From CAIRYW01 sp041665985 (GTDB lineage: Bacteria > Patescibacteriota > Minisyncoccia > Phycocordibacterales > CAIRYW01), in contig JBAYHV010000015.1 in the NCBI GenBank assembly GCA_041665985.1, positions 1-21,063 on the forward strand: a DNA stretch of 21,063 nt. The letters are read 5' to 3'. Of the stretch, positions 14,256 through 21,063 are shown one piece after another; the stretch's first letter is position 1, and every line of letters starts with the position of its first letter. The notes under the pieces were generated by a model. That model searched no databases. It was not told the origin of the DNA and saw only the letters and a list, made by a program, of their open reading frames with translations. A program made the translations under genes and the position numbers.

Positions 14256-14954
14256 TTAAATGCTCGCAAGATCGTTTTTTGTAGATTTTTTTGAGTGTTC
14301 TGGAATCGAAAAAACAATACTACTTGCTATACCAGTTAGGAAAAGTAGAGATATTCCTAAAATCGAATAATTCACATTGTTTTGAAATAAAAATAAACCC
14401 GATATTCCGAGCAGTATTCCATTGGTTGAAACCATGTACATTCGTCTTTTCAAAAATGGATCTCTCAAAATACTGGCAATTTCCCCAAAAATAACTCCCC
14501 AGTATATTCCATAGATAAAGGTCGTTAAGGTAAGTAATATAGATGTAATAGAATTGAGATTCCAAATAATACCTAGTACAGAAATTGTTGGAATATTTAA
14601 ATAAATCAGTTGGAAGCCTATGGAAATTATGGCAATAACAAGGAGAATAATATTAAGTGAGTTTACGTTATTTTTTAAAAATTTATCAGTCGCGATGAGT
14701 TGTACTTTGAAACAGGTATAAATAAGAAAAAATAAAAATAAATTTGATATCACGTTTCCATATGCTGCCAGTTGAAGATTGTTTGTGGCAAGCAAAGGGA
14801 CTGAATTAAAAAAACACATCAAAAATATAAAAAGAAAAGTTAAAGCATAGTAAAAAACATCCTTGTTCCTATTTTTTTTATACAAATGCACAAAATAAAT
14901 AAACAAATAAAAGAATGCAATGCTTACAAGGAAATATAAATAAACTGTTGCCAT
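14256..14954 (-). CDS. Polytopic membrane protein, possible kinase-less sensor module
   Basis: The 232-residue protein has about seven hydrophobic segments and an extracytoplasmic N-terminus likely, with a short charged tail (PEHSKKSTKNDLASI). The topology and the loop before the last spans (FLKRRMYMVSTNGILLGISG) resemble the 7-span input region of the neighbouring histidine kinase, but no kinase part follows. The relation is by eye and weak. TATACT (14961-14966) lies 6 nt before the ATG, again suggesting a leaderless start. Confidence 0.7.
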   Translation of the reverse strand: MATVYLYFLVSIAFFYLFIYFVHLYKKNRNKDVFYYALTFLFIFLMCFFNSVPLLATNNLQLAAYGNVISNLFLFFLIYTCFKVQLIATDKFLKNNVNSLNIILLVIAIISIGFQLIYLNIPTISVLGIIWNLNSITSILLTLTTFIYGIYWGVIFGEIASILRDPFLKRRMYMVSTNGILLGISGLFLFQNNVNYSILGISLLFLTGIASSIVFSIPEHSKKSTKNDLASI

Positions 14955-15002
14955 GGATAAAGTATATCAAAGAAGTTTACAGTTTACAGTGGATAGTGAA
15001 TA

Positions 15003-15043
15003 AAAATCTAAGACCGTTCGCAAAGCGAACGGTCTTAGATTTT
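15003..15043 (-). terminator. Rho-independent terminator after the histidine kinase
   Basis: A perfect 19-bp stem (15003-15021 with 15025-15043) surrounds the loop AAA. It is GC-rich at the apex (GACCGTTCGC / GCGAACGGTC) and bounded by A and T runs, so on the minus strand it ends in a T-tract. It lies about 30 nt after the kinase stop and separates the kinase from the next membrane protein gene. The AT-flanked form also allows termination on the plus strand. Confidence 0.8.
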
Positions 15044-15071
15044 GTGTTTACTTTCTACTTTACGAACTAGT

Positions 15072-16787
15072 TTAAAGCCCTTCTGCGAATTTTTTTACAG
15101 CCTCAGGAATATGAGAATCAGGGTTCACAAGCCGAAGTTCGATAATAAAGGTAGATCCCTTCCCTGCTCCTTCAGACTCAGCCCAGACCCTTCCTTTGTG
15201 CTGTTCAATAATAGTTTTAGCTACAAAAAGTCCTAGTCCTGTACCCATAATATTTGTTTTTGAAGCATCAGGTGCACGGGAGAACTTTTCAAAAAGTTTC
15301 GGCATAACTTCAGGAGGAATTCCAATTCCTGTATCCTTGATCATTAGACGGCATCTGTCCTGATTTATTTTTTCAAGCTTGATATTTATTCCTCCTTTTT
15401 TTGTATATTTTGTTGCGTTATCTATAAGGTTGGAGATAACCTCTTTTATTTTTCCTCTGTCAGCATTTACTATGCAAGGGTCTTTAACGTTTTCAAAATT
15501 CAAAGAGAGTCCTGCATATGACAAGTTTGGTCCAAGTTCTCTAACTGTTTCTTCAACAAGAACCTTAAGATCAAATTCTGCAAGATCATATTTCATTCGG
15601 CCTTGTTCCATTCTAGAAATGTTTAGATAATCTCCCACGATCAAAAGAAGTGACTGTGTTGATTCGTAAATAACTTTTATTGCATCTTTTACCTGAGCAG
15701 ACATTTCTCCATAATCCCCTTCGATCAAAAGCGATGCATATCCTTTTACAGCAGTAAGAGGTCCTCTAAGTTGGTGTGTGGCAAAAGAAATAAATTCAGT
15801 TTTTTGAATATCAAGTTCTTTGAGGTGGGCATTTGCAACTTCCAAATCTTTTTCAGTCTTTTCTATTTTTTCTCGCAAATCAATTTCCTTTTTAACGCTT
15901 CTCATTAGGTTAATTCCAATGACTCCGGTAACAACAAGAGTTACAGCGGTAAGAACAACTGATGCGGTGTTAGTTGCATAAAAGAACTGTGAACCGATGA
16001 GAATTATGAGAGCAATAATAAGAACCTGAGATCCAAAGGTTTTGATATTAAAAGCTTTGAATTTAAGCATTATTATTGAGAGTATTGAAGCAAAAATTGT
16101 CAAACCAATTGGGCCAATAAAATTAATTTCATAATTACCTGTCAAATTAGCAAATATATTAGAAAAAATAAAAAAACTTAGAAAAGCAATTACACCAGAT
16201 CCGATCAAAATTATTTCACTTCCAGGTATATCTTTTTGTCTAGATGTATATTTTTTGATGCATATATATGCAATAAAAATAACGGCCAAAATTTCAAATA
16301 CATATGTAATCCCCCAAACATTTCCATAAGTACCTACACAATTAACTATATCGTATGAAGTTATTACATATTTTGTAGGAACTGAAATTACTGCACTTAA
16401 ATATAATAATAGCGCAGTAATTTTATATGTATTTGGAATTGATTTTGTGTTATTAATAAAACTGTAAGTAAAAAATACTGCAAATATAAAGATAGGTATT
16501 TCCAATAATATAAGTGTTTGCCAAAAGAACATTAGTAAAACAATATAAGAAACTAACCATTGGATAAATATATTAAATATCCATAATATAAAAAACAATA
16601 AAAAACCAAAGAAAGTTTTACTTCTAAGTGAATAGTTATCTTTTCTTAATACAAGAATAGATAAGAAAAGAGATATTATAATTGTTGGAATATAAGAATA
16701 GTATAAAAGCTGGGGTGCCGTATGAAGATCGAATAAATAAAAAAAATCAGGACTCTCTCCAGGACATAGTAATAAGTTTAAATTCAT
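15072..16787 (-). CDS. Membrane sensor histidine kinase, orphan
   Basis: Residues 1-295 contain about eight or nine hydrophobic spans (7TM-type sensor region plus a further pair near 255-295). A coiled linker (300-330) follows. The H-box is FISFATHQLRGPLTAVKGYASLL with phospho-acceptor His338. The ATPase part has the N-box EVISNLIDNATKYT (449-462, Asn457), the G1 box DTGIGIP (485-491), the F-box KLFEKFSRA and the G2 box GTGLGLFVAKTI (515-526). All boxes are intact, so it should be active. No response regulator gene is in the window. The input signal cannot be told. A 45-residue membrane protein gene ends 1 nt before its ATG. Confidence 0.94.
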   Translation of the reverse strand: MNLNLLLCPGESPDFFYLFDLHTAPQLLYYSYIPTIIISLFLSILVLRKDNYSLRSKTFFGFLLFFILWIFNIFIQWLVSYIVLLMFFWQTLILLEIPIFIFAVFFTYSFINNTKSIPNTYKITALLLYLSAVISVPTKYVITSYDIVNCVGTYGNVWGITYVFEILAVIFIAYICIKKYTSRQKDIPGSEIILIGSGVIAFLSFFIFSNIFANLTGNYEINFIGPIGLTIFASILSIIMLKFKAFNIKTFGSQVLIIALIILIGSQFFYATNTASVVLTAVTLVVTGVIGINLMRSVKKEIDLREKIEKTEKDLEVANAHLKELDIQKTEFISFATHQLRGPLTAVKGYASLLIEGDYGEMSAQVKDAIKVIYESTQSLLLIVGDYLNISRMEQGRMKYDLAEFDLKVLVEETVRELGPNLSYAGLSLNFENVKDPCIVNADRGKIKEVISNLIDNATKYTKKGGINIKLEKINQDRCRLMIKDTGIGIPPEVMPKLFEKFSRAPDASKTNIMGTGLGLFVAKTIIEQHKGRVWAESEGAGKGSTFIIELRLVNPDSHIPEAVKKFAEGL

Positions 16788-16788
16788 T

Positions 16789-16926
16789 TTATTGCGCTTC
16801 TTCCCCCTTAATCATTACGAAATCACTATTAAGAACTGTTTTATAGAAAGTAAATCCTACAATTAAAAGTGTAATGATAATTACAAAATAAAGTAGTGTT
16901 TTATATATTTTATCTGCAACTGTCAT
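16789..16926 (-). CDS. 45-residue single-span membrane protein upstream of the kinase
   Basis: The frame from ATG 16926 to TAA 16789-16791 encodes MTVADKIYKTLLYFVIIITL and continues through LIVGFTFYKTVLNSDF to a charged end, GEEAQ. This is one hydrophobic helix at about residues 10-28 with positively charged residues before it. It stops 1 nt before the kinase ATG, so the two are probably translated as a coupled pair. A promoter with good -35 and -10 elements lies directly upstream (16934-16961). The span, coupling and promoter support a real gene; the role (kinase partner or regulator) is inference. Confidence 0.6.
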   Translation of the reverse strand: MTVADKIYKTLLYFVIIITLLIVGFTFYKTVLNSDFVMIKGEEAQ

Positions 16927-16933
16927 GTTTAGT

Positions 16934-16961
16934 ATTTTATCAGTTAAAATAACTATGTCTA
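16934..16961 (-). promoter_or_regulatory. Promoter of the small protein-kinase pair, probably leaderless
   Basis: On the minus strand, TAGACA (16956-16961), a 16-bp spacer and TAAAAT (16934-16939) each match the sigma-70 consensus at five of six positions. Only 7 nt separate the -10 from the ATG at 16926, so the transcript would start at the first codon. Confidence 0.5.
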
Positions 16962-16985
16962 TGTAGTAAAAAGTGTAAATCTTTT

Positions 16986-17013
16986 TTGACTCAGATTTTT
17001 TTAATAGTATAGT
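16986..17013 (+). promoter_or_regulatory. Divergent promoter for the ATP-grasp gene
   Basis: TTGACT (16986-16991), a 16-bp spacer and TATAGT (17008-17013) stand 9 nt before the ATG at 17023. No Shine-Dalgarno is present between them, so a leaderless or near-leaderless mRNA is expected. It is divergent from the kinase promoter, with the -35 regions about 24 bp apart, close enough to share a regulator. Confidence 0.5.
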
Positions 17014-17022
17014 ATAAAGACA

Positions 17023-18345
17023 ATGAAAATACTTTTTATTTCTGAGGATCTAGTTGCAGGTAATCTTGCATATGTGCTTACTAAAGAAGGTAATGATGTT
17101 AAGCTTTTTATTCAAGATAAGAATAGACGTGGAAATTTCGAAAATATGGTTAAGAAAGTTAATTCTTGGAAAAAAGAGCTTACCTGGGTTAGTAAGGAGG
17201 GGTTAATAATTTTTGATGGTTGTGGACACGGTTCAGTTCAAGATGAACTAAGAGAAAAAGGTTATTCTGTTGTAGGTAGTTCAGAAATTGGTAACAAACT
17301 TGAAAATGACCGTGCTTACGGAGATCTTATTTTTAAGAAAAATGGATTGACTACGGTTAAGGTTATAAATTTTAACTCCCTTCAAAAAGCAATTAATTTT
17401 GTTAAAAAAAATAGAAAAAAATGGGTTATAAAGCAAAATAGTGTTGGAACTAGTCTTAAAGGTTTTAATTATGTTGGAATGCTTGATAATGCCGATGACG
17501 TTATTGATGTACTTGAAAATTACAAATCTGAAACTAAGTACGGTGAGGGTATTATAACTTTACAAGAAAAAATTGACGGGATTGAAATAGCTGTAGGCAG
17601 ATATTTCAATGGTACAGATTGGGTTGGACCGCTTGAAATAAATCTTGAACACAAAAAATATTTTCCAGGTGATTTAGGTCCTACAACAAGCGAAATGGGT
17701 ACTGTTGCTTGGTATGATGATAATGATGATAATAAATTATTTCAACAAACTTTAGGTAAATTAAAAACATATCTCCAAGGAATAAATTTTAGAGGTGATA
17801 TAGATATAAACTGTATTGTAAATGAAAAAGGAGCCTTCCCTTTGGAAGCAACTGCTCGTTTTGGGTCTCCTATTGTCCACCTTCAAACAGCTATGCATAA
17901 TTCAAAGTGGTCTGATTTTTTAAAAGCTGTTGCAGATGGTAAACAGTACGATCTAAAATGGAAAAAAGGTTATGGGGTTGTTATTGTTGTTACTGTCCCT
18001 ACTTCACATCCATTTCCTTTTACAAAAGCAGAAAGATATATATCACCTAAGGGTTTAAAGATTTATTTTTCAGAGGAAATAGAAAAAGATATGAAAAACA
18101 TTCACTTTGAGGATGTTTCATTGATGAAAAAAAATGGAAAAGAATACTATTATATTTCTGATGATAGAGGATATGTTCTTTATGTTACTTCAGTAAAAGA
18201 TAGTGTCGAAGAGGCGAGAAGAGATGTTTATTCTATACTTAAAGATAAAATCTTTATTCCAAAGATGTTTTATCGAAATGATATAGGTTTGAAATTTATT
18301 GAAACAGATAAAGATCTTCTCGAAAAATGGGGGTATATGAAGTAA
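17023..18345 (+). CDS. PurD-like (GAR synthetase family) ATP-grasp ligase
   Basis: The 440-residue protein follows the PurD layout: an N-terminal Rossmann-like part (MKILFISEDLVAGNLAYVLTKEG), the linker FDGCGHGSVQDELREKGYSVVGSS, then the ATP-grasp domain. WVIKQN holds the ATP-binding Lys137. HKKYFPGDLGPTTSEMGTVAWY (210-231) corresponds to the GD-GPNTGGMG substrate loop, and PLEATARFGSP (273-283) corresponds to the metal-binding EFNVRFGDP of PurD. The usual Asn there is Thr277. No other purine gene is nearby, and the C-terminal part is divergent, so the substrate is probably not phosphoribosylamine plus glycine. It ends 4 bp from the convergent PLP-enzyme gene. Family secure, reaction unknown. 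Confidence 0.82.
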   Translation: MKILFISEDLVAGNLAYVLTKEGNDVKLFIQDKNRRGNFENMVKKVNSWKKELTWVSKEGLIIFDGCGHGSVQDELREKGYSVVGSSEIGNKLENDRAYGDLIFKKNGLTTVKVINFNSLQKAINFVKKNRKKWVIKQNSVGTSLKGFNYVGMLDNADDVIDVLENYKSETKYGEGIITLQEKIDGIEIAVGRYFNGTDWVGPLEINLEHKKYFPGDLGPTTSEMGTVAWYDDNDDNKLFQQTLGKLKTYLQGINFRGDIDINCIVNEKGAFPLEATARFGSPIVHLQTAMHNSKWSDFLKAVADGKQYDLKWKKGYGVVIVVTVPTSHPFPFTKAERYISPKGLKIYFSEEIEKDMKNIHFEDVSLMKKNGKEYYYISDDRGYVLYVTSVKDSVEEARRDVYSILKDKIFIPKMFYRNDIGLKFIETDKDLLEKWGYMK

Positions 18346-18349
18346 TATT

Positions 18350-19510
18350 TTAAATTACTAAATAAGTGGGCTTTCTTAATGAGATAAAATCGGACCAGAA
18401 TGAATATGCTCCTGCATGGAAAAAAGCAATATGGTCACCAGGCTTTAATTCAGACAGTTTAATCTCTTTTGCGAACACATCAAGAGAATCTGGGGTACTT
18501 CCTCGAATTACATACTTTCTTACGGTTTTTTTTGTTCTAGTTATTTTGTCCGCTGGCAAGAATAAATCAACTATTAAGGTATCCATAGATGCGTTATAAA
18601 CTGAACAATTTAAAATTGCTACATTAGTTTTAAGGAATTCTTTAACATGTATCACTCTTGTAATAAGGGTAATAGATTCGCCTACCACTTTTCTTCCCGG
18701 TTCAAAAATAAAGTGAAGATCAGGATATAGGATTTTCATTTTTTTTGTAGCTAAAGTGATTATTTTTGCAATATTTTCAAATGATGTAATTTTTTTTCCA
18801 TAATCAATTGGATATCCTCCACCAAAATCAACAATATCAAGAATAACCCCATTCTTTCTGAGCGTTTCTACAAATTCTGTTATTCTCTCGACATTTTTTT
18901 TCCAAAGTTCTGGGAAGGTGTTTTGAGAAAGTAGATGATTATGTACACCAAGAGTGATTTGATTATTTTTCCTAAGTTCATTTAATCTTTTAAATACATC
19001 CAAAGAATCTGACATAGGAAAGCCAAGATATGAATCAGTGCTGTAACTAAGCTCTGAATGTGAAATTGTTACACCTGTATTTATTCGAACTAAAATTTCT
19101 GGCTTTCTTGCCATGTTTTCAAAAGATGAAAGTATTAAATCTAGTTGATCGTTGGAATCAATAATGAATCTTGATATCCCTAATGATTTTATTTTTCTAT
19201 ATTGTTTTTCTGTTAAACTAGGAGATTGAAAAATAAGTTTTTCGGGATCAACTCCGGAGTCGTTAATTATTTTCTCGGATTCTTCCACTGAAGAAAGTAA
19301 GAAACCACATTTGTGATGATTAAGTGTTTTTGTAATAAAAGGATGAGGATTAGTTTTATGTGAGTATACAATTTCTCCAGGTAACAGTCTTTGTATATTT
19401 TCTACTGTACTATTTAATTGTTTTTTATTAATAACGAAACAAGGTGTGAATAATTCCCACTTTTTCTTATTAGAAGCTAAAAATTGTTGATTTTTTTCTT
19501 TATAATTCAT
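18350..19510 (-). CDS. Fold-III PLP enzyme of the LysA/Orn-DAP-Arg decarboxylase family, atypical
   Basis: VYSHKTNPHPFI supplies the PLP-linking Lys52. LGVHNHLLSQN (188-197) is the GxHxHxGSQ segment with the PLP-stacking His. FGGGYP (229-234) and EPGRKVVGE (270-278) bind the PLP phosphate, and GAYSFWSDF (367-375) is the C-terminal GAY element. Where the family has the catalytic CESxD (as in GPxCESGD), this protein reads G337-STPDSLD-344, with Pro340 in place of Cys. The Cys normally comes from the partner subunit and protonates the product, so the reaction may differ from ordinary decarboxylation. It follows the aldo/keto reductase gene by 27 bp. Diaminopimelate decarboxylase is not a safe name here. 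Confidence 0.85.
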   Translation of the reverse strand: MNYKEKNQQFLASNKKKWELFTPCFVINKKQLNSTVENIQRLLPGEIVYSHKTNPHPFITKTLNHHKCGFLLSSVEESEKIINDSGVDPEKLIFQSPSLTEKQYRKIKSLGISRFIIDSNDQLDLILSSFENMARKPEILVRINTGVTISHSELSYSTDSYLGFPMSDSLDVFKRLNELRKNNQITLGVHNHLLSQNTFPELWKKNVERITEFVETLRKNGVILDIVDFGGGYPIDYGKKITSFENIAKIITLATKKMKILYPDLHFIFEPGRKVVGESITLITRVIHVKEFLKTNVAILNCSVYNASMDTLIVDLFLPADKITRTKKTVRKYVIRGSTPDSLDVFAKEIKLSELKPGDHIAFFHAGAYSFWSDFISLRKPTYLVI

Positions 19511-19537
19511 ACTTATATTTATAACACAGATTTAAAT

Positions 19538-20581
19538 TTATGCAAGATAATTTGAGTTTTTAAGTGAAGGGTCAACATCTGGGTAAAAATTTCTTTCCCA
19601 CGATTCAATTTCCAAATCTTTAAGAATCTTATCTTCAAGTGAACCTTTTTCTGATACTGATAGATTGCTTTTTAGGTGGTTCATCTTCCTCATTCCAGGT
19701 ATTACAGTTGAGATTTGTGGATAAGAAAGTATAAACCTCAAAGCCAGCTCAGGAATTGATTCGATGTTGTATTTTTTACAGATTTTGCTTAATCTATCTG
19801 TTCTGATAGATAATTCCTTTAAGCGTTCTTTGGTGAAATATTTTCCTCTAAAATCTCCTTCTGCAAAAATGGTATCTTCTGAAAATTTTCCAGAAAGTCC
19901 TCCTTCATCAAGAGGAACTCTAGCTATTATACCTATATTATTTTTTTTAGCGTAAGGAAATATTTTATCGATTGGTTTTTGGTGGAATATGTTAAAAACT
20001 AATTGTATAGATGAAAATAAACCAGTATCAAGTGCTTTTATACAATTTGATGGTTGGTAGTCATTGACAGAAATACCCCAATATCTGACTTTCCCCTGTT
20101 TAGTAATTTCTTTAAGAGTTTCCTTCCATTCATTACTTAAAATGAAATCGTCCTGCCATACATGAAATTGCATGAGATCAATTCTATCGAGTTGAAGACT
20201 TTTTAAAGAATCGTCAACGCATTTTCTTATATGATCAATTGGAAAAATCTCCTCAATTGGTATCCCTTTCCAAGCTGGCCACTTCATATTTTTTGGTGGA
20301 ATTTTTGTGGCAATAATAATTTTTTCTTTTAAATTATTTTTTTTTAAAAATGAGCCAATCAATTCTTCCGATGGGTGTTTATTAGGAAATTCAGCGTTCC
20401 AACCATATACCCATGCAGTATCAATGAAGTTTCCTCCTCTTGCTACAAATTCCTTTAGACAAGCTTCACTTTCCTCAATATCAGCTCCTACCCAGAGACC
20501 TGGATCATTTGCTATTTGCCATGTTCCATATCCAATTTCAGATATGAGTAGATCAGTTTTTCCAAGTTTTCTATATTTCAT
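19538..20581 (-). CDS. Aldo/keto reductase
   Basis: An NAD(P)H-dependent TIM-barrel oxidoreductase of 347 residues. The catalytic tetrad is complete: Asp54 and Tyr59 (FIDTAWVYG), Lys93 (ATKIPP) and His140 (MQFHVW). GKVRYWGISVNDYQP is the next family strand, and the late segment STVIPGMRKMNHLKSNL is the cofactor-binding region. It is 9 bp after the transporter gene and 27 bp before the PLP-enzyme gene, so the three form a likely operon. The substrate, probably a sugar or carbonyl metabolite, is unknown. Confidence 0.92.
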   Translation of the reverse strand: MKYRKLGKTDLLISEIGYGTWQIANDPGLWVGADIEESEACLKEFVARGGNFIDTAWVYGWNAEFPNKHPSEELIGSFLKKNNLKEKIIIATKIPPKNMKWPAWKGIPIEEIFPIDHIRKCVDDSLKSLQLDRIDLMQFHVWQDDFILSNEWKETLKEITKQGKVRYWGISVNDYQPSNCIKALDTGLFSSIQLVFNIFHQKPIDKIFPYAKKNNIGIIARVPLDEGGLSGKFSEDTIFAEGDFRGKYFTKERLKELSIRTDRLSKICKKYNIESIPELALRFILSYPQISTVIPGMRKMNHLKSNLSVSEKGSLEDKILKDLEIESWERNFYPDVDPSLKNSNYLA

Positions 20582-20590
20582 ATGTTTATT

Positions 20591-21063
20591 TTATATATTT
20601 AAAAAATATATGCCAGCTGACATAATTAAAATCGAAACAATTTTTTGGAAAATATGTTTTTTTGATATTTTTTCTGTTAATATTTTTGGAAATAATAAAG
20701 TGATTATTACTCCTTCAATGAAAACAAATAAAGGTTGGAAAGTATAATTCACAAGTAATATAAGTGTGACAGGGGCAATTAATAGTGCATAGTAATTTAC
20801 TAATGCTGATGAAATTAATATTAGTTCACTCAGTGAGTTTATAGCTATTGCTGTTTTGCTTATTTTAAACACAGCTAAAAAATGTTTTCTATATGATGCT
20901 ATAAAACAGAAACAAATAATTCCAAAAATAGCTATACCAATTTGATTCCAAAAGAATGAGGGAATAAATTCATTTATTGTTGAATATTTTTTAAAAAATA
21001 CATCACTGAGTGAAATAAGAACTCCAGATGATATCATCAGAAGTAATGTTGATTTTTTAAATT
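20591..21063 (-). CDS. EamA/DMT-type transporter, C-terminal half (cut by window edge)
   Basis: Five hydrophobic helices are visible in the 148 residues from the first internal Met at 21037. The frame stays open through 21063, so the gene begins outside the window. The pattern (a Ser/Leu-rich first helix, then LLILVNYTFQPLFVFIEGVIITLLFPKILTEKISK followed by a last helix with SAGIYFLN) is that of the second EamA repeat in the drug/metabolite transporter family. It may export or import the metabolite handled by the downstream reductase and PLP enzyme. Confidence 0.75.
   Translation of the reverse strand, partial: FKKSTLLLMISSGVLISLSDVFFKKYSTINEFIPSFFWNQIGIAIFGIICFCFIASYRKHFLAVFKISKTAIAINSLSELILISSALVNYYALLIAPVTLILLVNYTFQPLFVFIEGVIITLLFPKILTEKISKKHIFQKIVSILIMSAGIYFLNI

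Noticed and set aside
14975..14990. Tandem GTTTACA GTTTACA
   Set aside because: Only two short copies, explained as chance or a spacer repeat; no further meaning supported.

Overview
The window looks like the genome of a Patescibacteria / Candidate Phyla Radiation bacterium, most like Parcubacteria. This is an inference from gene content and style, with no database search behind it. The signs are low GC (about one third), compact single-domain versions of housekeeping enzymes, an aspartyl-tRNA synthetase without the bacterial GAD insert, a short glutamyl-tRNA synthetase without the Cys-rich zinc segment, many starts without a clear Shine-Dalgarno, and intergenic spaces filled with hairpin repeats. 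TGA is used as a normal stop (gltX, scpA, scpB), so the UGA=Gly recoding of some CPR groups does not apply.

Layout. Positions 278-2261 (minus) hold an SOS unit: a LexA-type self-cleaving repressor followed by a UmuC-like Y-family polymerase. Upstream is a textbook promoter whose spacer carries a CGAAC-N4-GTTCG operator. Positions 2429-3090 encode two small membrane proteins. From about 13604 down to 3180 runs a long minus-strand housekeeping series: trpS, aspS, a GNAT acetyltransferase, a HIT hydrolase, scpA, a YbaK-type deacylase, scpB, mraY, ftsW, murG and gltX. It links chromosome segregation, peptidoglycan precursor synthesis and tRNA charging. Positions 13964-16926 (minus) encode an orphan membrane histidine kinase, a 45-residue single-span protein just upstream of it, a multi-span membrane protein and a coiled-coil protein. 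Positions 17023-21063 form an accessory metabolic block: a PurD-like ATP-grasp enzyme (plus), convergent with a minus-strand series of an EamA-type transporter (cut by the window edge), an aldo/keto reductase and a fold-III PLP enzyme of the LysA family that lacks the usual catalytic Cys.

The most notable non-coding structure is a family of 27-bp repeats built on ATTCCC-N8-GGGAAT, the same design as the neisserial dRS3 repeat. Six copies form three head-out inverted pairs, enclosing 72, 608 and 282 bp. The 608-bp unit carries the ybaK-like gene and sits between scpA and scpB, which are commonly neighbours. The 282-bp unit carries no gene, only stacked hairpins. The two larger units have the same second hairpin 3-4 nt inside the left end. 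A related GC-rich palindrome also sits in frame inside the polymerase gene. This looks like a non-autonomous mobile repeat system; no transposase is present in the window.
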